Positions 26,016-35,055 of a DNA stretch of 64,000 nt are shown here, piece by piece. The translations under genes were made by a program, and so were the position numbers. The DNA is taken from contig NZ_JACSPU010000001.1 of assembly GCF_014836985.1 (NCBI RefSeq), forward strand, positions 431,473 through 495,472. The letters run 5' to 3'. Positions within the stretch are counted from its first letter, which is position 1. Each line of letters begins with the position of its first letter. The notes beneath the pieces are model-generated. The model did not search any database. It was given only the letters and a program-made list of their open reading frames with translations, and was not told the DNA's origin. Source of the stretch: Planococcus wigleyi (lineage in GTDB: Bacteria > Bacillota > Bacilli > Bacillales_A > Planococcaceae).

Positions 26016-27073
26016 GATGGCAAGGACTGATTGAAGAACATAAAGAGTGGCTTCCCGTTACAGAACATACACCTTCACTGACGTTACAGGAAGGCAATAC
26101 GCCGTTGGTGCATTTGGAGAAACTATCAAAAAAATGGGGAATTGACCTCTATGTAAAACTGGAAGGGGCAAATCCGACCGGTTCCTTCAAAGACCGCGGC
26201 ATGGTGATGGCTGTCGCGAAAGCCAAAGAAGAAGGCAAGACGGTATTGATTTGCGCTTCAACCGGCAATACATCCGCCTCTGCAGCTGCATATGGAGCAA
26301 GAGCGGGTATGCGCACCATTGTTGTTATTCCTGAAGGGCGCATTGCGCTTGGGAAACTGGCGCAAGCCAAAATGTACGGAGCGGAGATTCTTGAAATCAA
26401 AGGCAATTTTGATGAAGCGCTGCAAATGGTTCGTGAGGTTGGCCAGGAGGCAGGCATTGCCCTCGTCAATTCCGTCAATCCTTACCGTTTGGAAGGACAA
26501 AAAACCATTGCGTTTGAAGTTATTGACCAATTAGGCCAAGTACCCGATATTTTCGCGTTGCCTGTCGGCAATGCCGGCAATATCTCTGCTTCTTGGAAAG
26601 GGTTCACGGAGTACGCAGAACGTACTGGCGAAAAACGCCCGACACTCTTAGGGGTGCAAGCAGCTGGAGCGGCACCGATCGTCAATAATAAAGTTGTGGA
26701 AAATCCCGAAACAGTGGCAACAGCCATTCGAATCGGAAATCCCGCGAGCTGGCAGCTGGCACTTGATGCCTTGGACCAGTCAAACGGAACGATTCTCGCA
26801 GCTACCGATGAAGAGATTCTGGAAGCCTATCAGTTGTTGGCTTCAACCGAAGGGGTATTTGCAGAACCGGCATCGTGTGCTTCCATCGCAGGCATCAAAA
26901 AGCAAGTGGAGAGCGGCCAATTGCCGAAAGGTTCAAAAGTTGTAGCTGTTCTGACAGGCAATGGATTGAAAGATCCGGAAACAGCGATTTCGGTCAATCA
27001 GCATAAAGCGCTTTTGGTTCCAGAAGACATGGAACGCTTTTGGGAGGATTTGAAAAAAGGAGTGAAAATATGA
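26012..27073 (+). CDS. thrC: Threonine synthase
   Basis: 353 residues of a PLP fold-type II enzyme that converts phosphohomoserine to threonine. The PLP lysine lies in [13 protein letters not shown], the Asn/Ser cofactor contacts in [14 protein letters not shown], and the phosphate cup in [15 protein letters not shown]. The length fits the short Firmicute thrC. It overlaps hom and thrB by 4 bp each. Confidence 0.96.
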   Translation: MRWQGLIEEHKEWLPVTEHTPSLTLQEGNTPLVHLEKLSKKWGIDLYVKLEGANPTGSFKDRGMVMAVAKAKEEGKTVLICASTGNTSASAAAYGARAGMRTIVVIPEGRIALGKLAQAKMYGAEILEIKGNFDEALQMVREVGQEAGIALVNSVNPYRLEGQKTIAFEVIDQLGQVPDIFALPVGNAGNISASWKGFTEYAERTGEKRPTLLGVQAAGAAPIVNNKVVENPETVATAIRIGNPASWQLALDALDQSNGTILAATDEEILEAYQLLASTEGVFAEPASCASIAGIKKQVESGQLPKGSKVVAVLTGNGLKDPETAISVNQHKALLVPEDMERFWEDLKKGVKI

Positions 27074-27975
27074 GCTGGAAAGAATTTTCTGTAACCGTTC
27101 CGGCTTCAACAGCCAATCTGGGTCCAGGATTTGATTCGATCGGGTTGGCATTGGATCTTCATATGTTTGTTCATGCCTCACCAGCAGCAGAGTGGCTGGT
27201 CGAATATAAAGATTCAGGCTATCAAGGGATTGCGAGCGGTGCCGACAACTTGATTGTCGCTACTGCCCAAGCTGTTGCGGATAAATATGGACAGCCATTG
27301 CCAAGCGCGAAATTGGTGGTCGAGACGGAAATCCCGTTGAGCAGAGGTTTGGGCAGCAGCGCATCCGCAATTGCGGCTGGCATTGAAATTGCTGACAGAT
27401 TAGCGGGATTAAAACTGCCGATGAAAGATAAATTGAGAATAGGAACGGAAATGGAGGGGCATCCCGACAATATTTCCGCTTCACTTCTCGGTGGGCTGAC
27501 GATTTCCTATTTCGACGATGATGATTTGGAAATTGTCCATGTTCCTGAAGTGGAGATTGGCGTGGTCATCCTGGTTCCGCCGACTGAATTTCTGACTTCG
27601 GAATCCCGCAATTTATTGCCGGAAACGCTGTCCCATAAAACAGCGACGCGCGGCGGTGCTGCAGGCAACGTCATGGCGGCTGCTTTGGCGAGAGGGGATT
27701 GGCAAACTGCTGGCCGGATGATGCAGAAAGACGTTTTTCATGAACCTTACCGCAAAGAGCGGTTCCGGGATTTCGATGCTATCCAGCAAGGATGCCGGGA
27801 TCTTGGCGTCTACGGCTCTGCAATCAGCGGAGCTGGTCCATCTTTGTTCATCGCTGTGGAAAAAGGCCGTGAAAAAACGGTGGCAGCCCAATTGGAAGAG
27901 AAATTTCCACATTACGAATGCCTAGTCACCAGACCATCCTCACACGGAATCAAAATATGTGAAACAGTGATTTAA
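27070..27975 (+). CDS. thrB: Homoserine kinase
   Basis: 301 residues of the GHMP kinase family. Motif 1 is [16 protein letters not shown], the ATP loop is [16 protein letters not shown], and motif 3 is [13 protein letters not shown]. It phosphorylates homoserine for ThrC. The ATG at 27070 has AAAGGAG 6-7 bp upstream and overlaps the thrC stop; an earlier in-frame start at 27040 has no site. Last gene of the operon. Confidence 0.95.
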   Translation: MSWKEFSVTVPASTANLGPGFDSIGLALDLHMFVHASPAAEWLVEYKDSGYQGIASGADNLIVATAQAVADKYGQPLPSAKLVVETEIPLSRGLGSSASAIAAGIEIADRLAGLKLPMKDKLRIGTEMEGHPDNISASLLGGLTISYFDDDDLEIVHVPEVEIGVVILVPPTEFLTSESRNLLPETLSHKTATRGGAAGNVMAAALARGDWQTAGRMMQKDVFHEPYRKERFRDFDAIQQGCRDLGVYGSAISGAGPSLFIAVEKGREKTVAAQLEEKFPHYECLVTRPSSHGIKICETVI

Positions 27976-27980
27976 ACGCA

Positions 27981-28019
27981 AAGAAGCTGCCCGGAATTCC
28001 GGGCAGCTTCTTTTTTTTC
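27981..28019 (+). terminator. Terminator of the hom-thrC-thrB operon
   Basis: AAAGAAGCTGCCCGG-AATT-CCGGGCAGCTTCTTT followed by more T. Confidence 0.9.
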
Positions 28020-28042
28020 GAGCAGTATTTGCTGTTCTCTAT

Positions 28043-29467
28043 TTATATTTTAATGGACACATACTTGGTTTCCAAGAAGGCTTCCAATCCTTCTTGTCCG
28101 CCTTCACGGCCAACGCCGCTTTCCTTCATTCCGCCGAATGGAGCTTGAGCAGTAGAAGGGGCACCGTCGTTCCAGCCGACAATTCCGTAATCAAGGTTTT
28201 CGGATAGATAAGTGCCGCGTGACATGCTTTCGGTAAAGAAATAAGCCGCCAAGCCAAAGCGCGTATCATTCGCCAGTTTGACTGCTTCTTCATCTGTTTC
28301 AAAAGACATGATTGGCGCTACAGGACCAAACGTTTCTTCATTCATGACCAGCATATCTGAAGTGGCATCGACCAGTACCGTTGGATTAAAGAAGTACGCG
28401 TTGTTTTCTGTACGGCCATCTCCGCCTACCAATACTTTGGCGCCTTTTTCGACGGCATCATTAACATGCTTCTCAACTTTTTCATAGCCGTCTTTGTCGA
28501 CTAACGGACCGATTTGTACGCCTTCATCCAGACCATTGCCGACTTTCAGATTGCCTGCAGCTTGTTGGAGTTTCTGTGAAAACTCCTCGACGATACTTTT
28601 CTGAACGTAGATCCGATTGCCGCAGACGCAAGTCTGTCCGGCATTACGGAATTTCGAAGCCATGACGCCTTCAACAGCGAGGTCCATGTCCGCATCTTCC
28701 AAAACGATGATAGGTGCATGGCCTCCAAGCTCAAGTGAAAGGTTCAACATAGTTTCTGAAGCCTGTTTCATCAATTCCTTGCCAATTTCTGTAGACCCTG
28801 TGAACGTCAGTTTGCGGACATCCGGATGGCTGGTGAACACTTTGCCGATCTTGCCGGCGCTGCCCGTCACTAGATTAATGACACCTTTAGGGAAGCCTGC
28901 CTCAATAGCCAGCTCGTACATTTTAACAGCAGTTAATGGTGTCATTTTCGCTGGCTTCGCTACAAAGGTGCATCCAGCAGCTAAAGCAGGTGCCATTTTT
29001 CTGGCCATCATCGCTGCAGGGAAATTCCATGGGGTAATGGATACAACAACGCCGACCGGCTGCTTGTTGATTTGAATCCGTTTGCCTTCTTTGCTTGCCG
29101 GAATAGTGCGTCCATACATGCGCTTGCCTTCTTCAGCAAACCAGGAAACGAAAGAAGCCGAGTACTCAATTTCACCGATAGCTTCAGCTAAAGGTTTGCC
29201 CATTTCCTTCGTTAAAATTTCACCGATTTCTTCTTTATGCTCAAGTAGCAAATCATGCCATTTCATCAGCAGTTCAGCACGATGGTAGGCTGTTGTCTTC
29301 GACCATTCCGGAAAAGCCGCTGCTGCAGCTTCAATTGCAGCTGTGGCTTCTTCTTCGCCTCCGTTGGGTACTGAGCCAACAATCTCGCCAGTTGCTGGAT
29401 TCATGACCTCTATTTTTCCATCTCCTGTTTCAGTCCATTCACCATTGATATAATGTCTGCCATTCAT
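28043..29467 (-). CDS. gabD: Succinate-semialdehyde dehydrogenase (NAD(P)-dependent)
   Basis: 474 residues of the aldehyde dehydrogenase superfamily. The fold marks are ITPWNFPAAMMARKMAPALAAGC, FTGSTEIGKELM, the general-base Glu in LSLELGGHAP, and the catalytic Cys in RNAGQTCVCGNRIYV, followed by NEETFGPVAP. The pattern fits GabD, oxidising succinate semialdehyde to succinate. The usual KPA-S/E cofactor position reads KPAKMTPLTA, a small oddity that may affect NAD versus NADP preference. A SigmaB-like promoter lies upstream; no gabT gene is in the window. Confidence 0.88.
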   Translation of the reverse strand: MNGRHYINGEWTETGDGKIEVMNPATGEIVGSVPNGGEEEATAAIEAAAAAFPEWSKTTAYHRAELLMKWHDLLLEHKEEIGEILTKEMGKPLAEAIGEIEYSASFVSWFAEEGKRMYGRTIPASKEGKRIQINKQPVGVVVSITPWNFPAAMMARKMAPALAAGCTFVAKPAKMTPLTAVKMYELAIEAGFPKGVINLVTGSAGKIGKVFTSHPDVRKLTFTGSTEIGKELMKQASETMLNLSLELGGHAPIIVLEDADMDLAVEGVMASKFRNAGQTCVCGNRIYVQKSIVEEFSQKLQQAAGNLKVGNGLDEGVQIGPLVDKDGYEKVEKHVNDAVEKGAKVLVGGDGRTENNAYFFNPTVLVDATSDMLVMNEETFGPVAPIMSFETDEEAVKLANDTRFGLAAYFFTESMSRGTYLSENLDYGIVGWNDGAPSTAQAPFGGMKESGVGREGGQEGLEAFLETKYVSIKI

Positions 29468-29495
29468 TTGTTCGAATCCTCCTTTTGAATTTTGC

Positions 29496-29519
29496 CTATC
29501 CTAATAAATACCTCTAAAC
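29496..29519 (-). promoter_or_regulatory. Possible SigmaB-type promoter of gabD
   Basis: On the minus strand GTTTAG, 12-bp spacer, GGATAG, about 30 bp before the start codon. The -10 matches only 4/6, so this is tentative. The remainder of 29520-29788 is AT-rich and holds no other clear signal. Confidence 0.45.
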
Positions 29520-29788
29520 GCGAGGAGGTAAACGTTTGGAGTGAAGCAGCAAGAATGCCGTTCGCAAAATATACACATTTATAAAACGGGAAAGGGATAT
29601 GCAATATATAGCTATTGGAATCGGTTACATTAAAAATGAATGGCCACTCAATTTAATATTATTTCAAAATAGTCGTTTTATTCTATTTATTCCCTGCTGT
29701 TTGTGTGCTACTATTGCATCATTATAAAAGTTATCTTTAGAAAGCTTTGAGTTCAATAGCTTATTAAGAGAAAGAGGAGGAAATGGAT

Positions 29789-30985
29789 ATGGCCCAGATG
29801 CTCGCATTACCGATTTTGATTTTTGTTTTATTTATTGGCGAAGTAATCTCAACTCGCACAAAAGCGTGGATCCCTTCAATATTTGTCAGTGGGGTATTGT
29901 TTCTGCTGGGATATTGGACGTTCTTTCCTCCTGAAATTGTTGCCATTGCAGGGATACCGCCTGCAGTAGCTGTTATGCTGATTTATCTGTTGATCACCAA
30001 TATGGGGACTTTACTGTCTCTGGAAGAATTAAAAAACCAATGGAAAACCATCCTGATCGCTATAGCCGGAATTTTAGGGATTATTGCGGCATTGTTCAGT
30101 ATCGGAATTCTGCTGTTCGATTTTGAAACAGTGGTGGTGGCGATTCCGCCATTGGTGGGTGGACTGGTTTCCGCGTTGATCATGTCAGAAGGTGCAGCAG
30201 CTGCTGGACTTCCGACGCTAGCAGTATTCGCCATCGTCATTTATGTTGTTCAAGGGTTTGCAGGCTATCCGCTGACTTCAATTATGTTGAAAAAAGAAGG
30301 CCAGAACTTATTGAATAGATACAGAAATAATGAATTGACTGCAAAGCAGCTGCCTGGTGAACAAACAGGGGCATCGGGCAAAGCGGTCAAGGAACCGCGT
30401 ATGTTTGCCAATATGCCGGATAAATACAATACGGATTTCTTTAAATTTTTCAGGTTGGCATTGGTTGGTTACCTGGCGTATCTGACTTCAACTCTTGCAG
30501 CTCCAATCGTGGAAATAAGCCCGTTCGTCCTGTGTCTGCTGTTCGGAGTTATCGGACGCAGCATCGGTTTCCTTGAGCGCCATCCACTGCAAAAAGCAAA
30601 TGGCTTCGGATTCGCTATCATGGGCTTATTGCTTTATATTTTCGACGGATTGAAAAATGCTACACCGAGCATGATGCTTGAAATCCTGTATCCGCTTATT
30701 GGTTGTATCGTTATCGGTGTAATTGGGATGTACATCTTTTCATTCATCATCGGGAAACTTCTTAAAGTCAGCAAGGAAATGGCATTTGCGGTTTCATTGA
30801 CAGCCCTTTATGGATTCCCGGCAGATTATATCATCACGGTGGAAGTCATCAATTCACTGACGAAAGACGAAGAAGAACGGAAAGTACTGACCAGCCATAT
30901 GCTGCCGCCGATGCTTGTGGCAGGATTCATCACCGTTACAATCGTTTCTGTAATATTGGCCGGTATATTTGTCGGCTTCCTATAA
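29789..30985 (+). CDS. Polytopic membrane protein, putative transporter
   Basis: 398 residues with about ten predicted membrane segments and a cytoplasmic loop near residues 165-205. Two glycine-rich re-entrant-looking stretches (GGLVSALIMSEGAAAAGLP and the late ALYGFPADYII) recall sodium-coupled amino-acid carriers such as the GltS type, but I cannot assign the family firmly. The ATG at 29789 has GGAGG 8 bp upstream. It is followed 19 bp later by an M20 amidohydrolase and then a carbamoylase-like gene, which suggests import of an N-acyl or carbamoyl amino-acid substrate (inference). Confidence 0.75.
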   Translation: MAQMLALPILIFVLFIGEVISTRTKAWIPSIFVSGVLFLLGYWTFFPPEIVAIAGIPPAVAVMLIYLLITNMGTLLSLEELKNQWKTILIAIAGILGIIAALFSIGILLFDFETVVVAIPPLVGGLVSALIMSEGAAAAGLPTLAVFAIVIYVVQGFAGYPLTSIMLKKEGQNLLNRYRNNELTAKQLPGEQTGASGKAVKEPRMFANMPDKYNTDFFKFFRLALVGYLAYLTSTLAAPIVEISPFVLCLLFGVIGRSIGFLERHPLQKANGFGFAIMGLLLYIFDGLKNATPSMMLEILYPLIGCIVIGVIGMYIFSFIIGKLLKVSKEMAFAVSLTALYGFPADYIITVEVINSLTKDEEERKVLTSHMLPPMLVAGFITVTIVSVILAGIFVGFL

Positions 30986-31004
30986 GAACTGGAGGAAATT
31001 CATC

Positions 31005-32180
31005 ATGATCAATCAAACCATCAAAAATGCCATAAAAGAAAACAGCAACGAAATGATTCAAATACGGCGCAAGCTTCACAGCGAACCTGAACTGTCGTGG
31101 GAAGAGTACCAAACTTCCCAATTTGTCTTTGACTATCTAACGGAGCTCGGGATTGAAGCGCGAAAAACTGAGCCAACCGGTGTTGTTGGGGAGCTGAAAG
31201 GCGGAAAAGCAGGCAAAACTGTTGCCCTGCGTGCCGATATGGACGCTTTGTCTGTGGAAGAATTGAATGCGGATTTGTCTTATAAATCAAAAGAACTCGG
31301 GAAGATGCATGCATGTGGCCATGATGCCCATACTTCGATGCTGCTGGCTGCTGCAAAAGCATTGGCCAGCGTGAAAGATGACATTCCAGGGAATGTGCGG
31401 TTTATTTTCCAACCGGCAGAAGAAGTGGCGACCGGTGCAAAAGCAATGGTTGAGCAAGGTGCAGTAGCGGGTGTCGATGATGTGTTCGGCATTCATATTT
31501 GGTCCCAAAGCCCAACAAAGACTGTCGCTTGCAATCCTGGAGCCTCATTTGCATCGGCTGATATTTTCAAAGTTCATTTGAAAGGGCAAGGAGGACACGG
31601 AGCAATCCCGGAAGCCTGTATTGATGCGGCTGTCATCGCTTCTTCTTTTGTCATGAATTTGCAGTCCATAGTATCGAGGACCATTGATCCTCAACAGGCA
31701 GCAGTCGTAACTGTCGGGAAGATGGTTGTTGGAACGCGTTTCAACATCATTGCTGAAAATGCAGAAATCGAAGGAACAGTGAGGTGCTTCGATCCTGCGA
31801 CACGGGACCACATCGAACAACAGCTTCAAGTCTACGCTGAAAACACAGCGGCTATCTACGGAGGAACTGCTGAAGTCGAGTATATCAGAGGAACACAAGC
31901 CGTCATCAATGGCAAAGAAAGTGCCGATTTGGTCCAGAAAGTGGCACGGGAAGCATTCGGTGAAGAGTCCATCTATGATGAAAAACCGACGATGGGCGGA
32001 GAAGATTTTTCATTCTATTTAGATGAAGTACCAGGCAGCTTCGCATTAGTAGGAAGCGGTAATCCAGAAAAAGATACCGAATGGGCTCACCATCACGGCA
32101 AGTTCAATATCGATGAAGAGGCAATGGAAACAGGCGCTGAGCTCTATGCACAATATGCCTGGGCGTTCTTAACTAAATGA
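31005..32180 (+). CDS. M20-family amidohydrolase (N-acyl amino acid hydrolase type)
   Basis: 391 residues of a dinuclear metal peptidase/amidohydrolase. The metal-binding pieces are the DMDAL pocket (VALRADMDALSVEE), HACGHDAHTSMLL, the catalytic Glu pair in QPAEEVATGAKAM, and GGEDFSFYL near the end. Relatives hydrolyse N-acetyl or N-acyl amino acids or IAA conjugates. The ATG at 31005 has TGGAGG 7-8 bp upstream. The stop overlaps a possible ATG of the next gene, and the operon continues. Confidence 0.9.
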   Translation: MINQTIKNAIKENSNEMIQIRRKLHSEPELSWEEYQTSQFVFDYLTELGIEARKTEPTGVVGELKGGKAGKTVALRADMDALSVEELNADLSYKSKELGKMHACGHDAHTSMLLAAAKALASVKDDIPGNVRFIFQPAEEVATGAKAMVEQGAVAGVDDVFGIHIWSQSPTKTVACNPGASFASADIFKVHLKGQGGHGAIPEACIDAAVIASSFVMNLQSIVSRTIDPQQAAVVTVGKMVVGTRFNIIAENAEIEGTVRCFDPATRDHIEQQLQVYAENTAAIYGGTAEVEYIRGTQAVINGKESADLVQKVAREAFGEESIYDEKPTMGGEDFSFYLDEVPGSFALVGSGNPEKDTEWAHHHGKFNIDEEAMETGAELYAQYAWAFLTK

Positions 32181-32218
32181 TCCAACGGATTTCACCAATC
32201 AAAAACAAGGAGGAAGTT

Positions 32219-33520
32219 ATGCCAGCAAATAATGATAATCCTTTATATGAAGAGCTGCTGAATGACTACGATGATCGCCTTGACCACTCAGGCATCCGTG
32301 GCGAACGGATTGCGAGACGGTTGTTTGAATTATCTCAGATTGGATTTGTGCAAGTGGGTGGCGTAAAGCGGCCCGGTTACTCGAATGAAGAAAAAGAAGC
32401 AAAAGAACTCGTCAAAAAGTGGCTGTCCGAAGCAGGACTAGCGACTCGAGAAGACGGTGCCGGCAATCTCATGGCACGGCTGGAAGGGAAAACGGAAGGA
32501 GCGGCAATTGCTTCAGGTTCCCATCTGGACAGCGTACCTAGCGGCGGGAATTTTGATGGGCCACTTGGCGTCCTGTCTGCATTGGAAGTGGCGGAGTCCT
32601 GGAAAGAAAGTGGCTATGTCCCCGACAAGCCATATGAAGTGATTATTTTTTCCGATGAAGAAGGATCTCGTTTCAACAGTGGATTAACAGGAAGCCGGGC
32701 AATGACGGGAGCCATCTCAAGACAGGAAATGGAACAGCTTCGGGATTACAATGGAGAAACTCTTGAACAAGTGCTGCAACAGTATGGCAGTACACTTGAT
32801 GCTTATGAAGAAGCTAAAAGAGATCTATCAGACCTGGAATTGTTTGTAGAAGTGCATATAGAGCAAGGCAAGAAGCTTGAAAAAGCCGCACAGCCGGTAG
32901 GTATCGTCAATGGCATAGCTGGTCCTGCCTGGCTCGAAATGGAGTTTATCGGAGAAGCGGGCCATGCTGGAAACACTCCGATGATTGGCAGGAGAGATTC
33001 TCTCGTAACGGCGGCTGAATTTCTGCAGTCCATTCCGGATTTTCCGAAAACAGTCAGTGATACAGCAGTGGCCACAGTCGGAAAATTAGAGGTCTTTCCA
33101 AATGGGGCGAATGTTATCCCGGAAAAAGTGAAGTTGCTTGTCGACATTCGGGATATCATCGAAGAAACTAGAGACCGACTGATTGATTTGCTGATTGAAC
33201 AGGCAGAAAAGGTTGCTGCAAAGAACGATATTCTGCTGAATATTAAGCTGAATACAAAAATCCAACCGGTACCGATTGCTGAAGACTTGCAGAAACAGCT
33301 GGCAGCCTCTTTAGAAAAATACGGAATTACGCCACAGTATATCCCCAGTGGAGCAGGACACGATGCCATGAATCTTGGACGTTACTTGCCGGTGGCCATG
33401 TTGTTTGTCAGAAGCAAAGATGGCATCAGCCATAATCCAAAAGAATGGTCATCCTTAAATGACTGCGTAATGGGAATTCATGTATTGAAAGACTTTATTG
33501 AAAACAAAATGAAACAATAA
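32219..33520 (+). CDS. N-carbamoyl-L-amino-acid hydrolase / hydantoinase-carbamoylase family
   Basis: 433 residues of the AmaB/allantoate-amidohydrolase branch of M20. Metal-site landmarks are GSHLDSVPSGGNFDGPLGVL, FSDEEGSRFN (catalytic Glu), LELFVEVHIEQGKKLE and SGAGHDAMNL, with late RSKDGISHNPKEW. It would cleave a carbamoyl group from an N-carbamoyl amino acid or ureido substrate. AAGGAGG sits directly before the ATG at 32219; an in-frame ATG at 32177 overlaps the previous stop but has no site. Confidence 0.9.
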   Translation: MPANNDNPLYEELLNDYDDRLDHSGIRGERIARRLFELSQIGFVQVGGVKRPGYSNEEKEAKELVKKWLSEAGLATREDGAGNLMARLEGKTEGAAIASGSHLDSVPSGGNFDGPLGVLSALEVAESWKESGYVPDKPYEVIIFSDEEGSRFNSGLTGSRAMTGAISRQEMEQLRDYNGETLEQVLQQYGSTLDAYEEAKRDLSDLELFVEVHIEQGKKLEKAAQPVGIVNGIAGPAWLEMEFIGEAGHAGNTPMIGRRDSLVTAAEFLQSIPDFPKTVSDTAVATVGKLEVFPNGANVIPEKVKLLVDIRDIIEETRDRLIDLLIEQAEKVAAKNDILLNIKLNTKIQPVPIAEDLQKQLAASLEKYGITPQYIPSGAGHDAMNLGRYLPVAMLFVRSKDGISHNPKEWSSLNDCVMGIHVLKDFIENKMKQ

Positions 33521-33525
33521 TAGAG

Positions 33526-33554
33526 AAAAACTGTTCTAAGGAACGGTTTTTTTG
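33526..33554 (+). terminator. Terminator of the amidohydrolase operon
   Basis: AAACTGTTC-TAAG-GAACGGTTTTTTT, with one G-T pair in the stem. Confidence 0.75.
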
Positions 33555-33620
33555 ATTTGTTTATCCACATAATGGAAAATTAAAATTTTTTTTGGAATTA
33601 TCAGTATTTATTAAAAATGT

Positions 33621-33647
33621 GTGTATAATTTTAACAAGACAGGGTAT
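33621..33647 (+). promoter_or_regulatory. Possible SigmaB-type promoter of gene 33698
   Basis: GTGTAT, 15-bp spacer, GGGTAT, 50 bp before the start. The -10 is perfect and the -35 is 4/6. A TATAAT overlaps the -35 region, so a SigmaA promoter is an alternative. Confidence 0.45.
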
Positions 33648-33697
33648 AGAAATAATAAGGACATGCCAAGTGGCTGATACTTTTTGGAGGTGGTTAG

Positions 33698-33997
33698 ATG
33701 AAAGTAATGGAAAATCAGTATTCCAGTAGAACCAAGCTTTTTTCAGAAGACAAGCTTCTCAATGAATGCCGGTCGTATTTTTCATCAGAAACTGAAAAAA
33801 CGGCAGAAATTGGAGAGAAATTTATTCACTACTTTCTGAAGAATGCTTCACCTGAAGGAGTTCTCTTTAAAACAATCAAAGACATTACAACAGACATTAA
33901 TATTTCCCACCAAACATTGACTAAAGTTCTAAAAACACTTGAGTCAAAAGAAATTATATACCGAAGAAACGGCATCATCGGTCTATGGAAAGAATAA
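33698..33997 (+). CDS. Small winged-helix protein, RepL-like
   Basis: 99 residues. The C-terminal 60 form a winged helix-turn-helix (LFKTIKDITTDINISHQTLT, VLKTLESKEIIYRRNGIIGL) that resembles the DNA-binding end of Firmicute plasmid RepL proteins. The N-terminal 35 residues are helical and unlike a full replication protein. GGAGGTGG lies 7 bp upstream and a terminator follows. It may be a plasmid-derived relic recruited as a regulator, or a general small wHTH; no plasmid genes surround it. Confidence 0.65.
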   Translation: MKVMENQYSSRTKLFSEDKLLNECRSYFSSETEKTAEIGEKFIHYFLKNASPEGVLFKTIKDITTDINISHQTLTKVLKTLESKEIIYRRNGIIGLWKE

Positions 33998-34001
33998 TGA
34001 A

Positions 34002-34034
34002 AGCATCTCTCTATTGAAGGAGAGGTGCTTTTTT
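34002..34034 (+). terminator. Terminator after the winged-helix gene
   Basis: AGCATCTCTC-TATTGAAG-GAGAGGTGCT followed by ten T. Confidence 0.85.
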
Positions 34035-34394
34035 TTTTGCTGAATTAATTAGCTATAGAGGAACCGTTTTAACAGGGAAATATAAAGTGAAGACAGGCTC
34101 CAACTTCACAGCTTTTTTACCTTGATTGATAATAAGCATATGAAAAACCGATGGTGGTTAATTATACCTAATATATAGGAATTAACTTTAAAATAAAATA
34201 TTATGAAAGACTAAATACTTATAATATCCTTGAGAATTTTAAAAAATATCCTTATAGGTGTAGATTGAGTCAATAAAATATGATATAAATGAACTATAAT
34301 AATCTGAATTTTTAGAAATAAATTCAAATTAATTGTCTTCTTATATCAAAGAAAGGGGACTGCAAGGAGTTGTTTTAAGAGGGTGATTCATTTT
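34035..34394. other. AT-rich intergenic region without a recognised gene
   Basis: About 360 bp, much richer in A/T than its neighbours. Several TATAAT-like boxes occur (around 34230 and 34300), but none has a well-spaced -35. Two Shine-Dalgarno-like strings (GAAAGGGG and AAGGAG, 34350-34372) precede the Wzz-like gene without an attached open frame. It may hold the promoter of the 34395-36607 genes. Confidence 0.5.
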
Positions 34395-35027
34395 ATGGAG
34401 AAATTGAAAAATCATACTCAGATCCTATCCATTTTTGTCGCTCTCTTTCTGTTGGCGGTTTGGCTCTTTCTATCTTTTATTATGGATCCGAAGTACCAAG
34501 CATCAAGTCAATTGCTTATAGAAGAAAAAGGGAGAGCTTTACAAGAGGTGGCATCACATAGTAATCGCCTGGATCCTCAAGCCATCGAAGCATTTGCTGC
34601 TTTTGTTAAAAGCCCGGAAGTGTTGGAGGAACTAAGAGCGGATCTGAAATTGGAAATATCCCTTTCTGACCTTCAAAAGCAGATTACAGTAAATCATTCG
34701 AGTGATTCTCCGGTCCTTACAATCACTGCCTTTTCTGATAGCGGTCAGCAATCTGTAGAAATTGCAAATAGCTTATCTTCTATATTCCAAGATAACGTGA
34801 GCAAAAATTTGGACACCGCTACTATTCGGATTATTTTACAGGCTGTGGAAGCCCGAAAAGCAAATATCGTAACCGAGAATTGGGTTCTGGGCTTAGTAGC
34901 AGCGACAATACTGGGTTTTATCTTTAAGTTGCTTGCCGGATACATAAGCATATCAGCGAAAGCATGGGCTGAAATAAGAAAAGATGCAAGAAAAAAAGAG
35001 AATCAATTGCAGACAGTGTTCAAGTGA
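34395..35027 (+). CDS. Wzz/chain-length-determinant-like membrane protein
   Basis: 210 residues with membrane segments at both ends (about residues 12-30 and 162-185) and an extracytoplasmic middle. The segment after the first helix (MDPKYQASSQLLIEEKG) is the usual Wzz start. Such proteins set the length of exopolysaccharide or activate a BY-kinase. The proline-rich stretch of typical Wzz and a partner kinase are absent here. The ATG at 34395 follows GAGGG at 11 bp; a GTG at 34383 is too close to the site. It begins a small accessory cluster with a FemAB-like gene. Confidence 0.7.
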   Translation: MEKLKNHTQILSIFVALFLLAVWLFLSFIMDPKYQASSQLLIEEKGRALQEVASHSNRLDPQAIEAFAAFVKSPEVLEELRADLKLEISLSDLQKQITVNHSSDSPVLTITAFSDSGQQSVEIANSLSSIFQDNVSKNLDTATIRIILQAVEARKANIVTENWVLGLVAATILGFIFKLLAGYISISAKAWAEIRKDARKKENQLQTVFK

Positions 35028-35055
35028 TTTTCTAGGTGAAGCAGGGGTGGAATTT

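Noticed and set aside
29720-29740. Sigma-54 (-24/-12) promoter before the 29789 carrier gene
   Set aside because: A TTGCAT box is present, but the -24 element reads TGTG rather than TGGCAC and the spacing is off by one.
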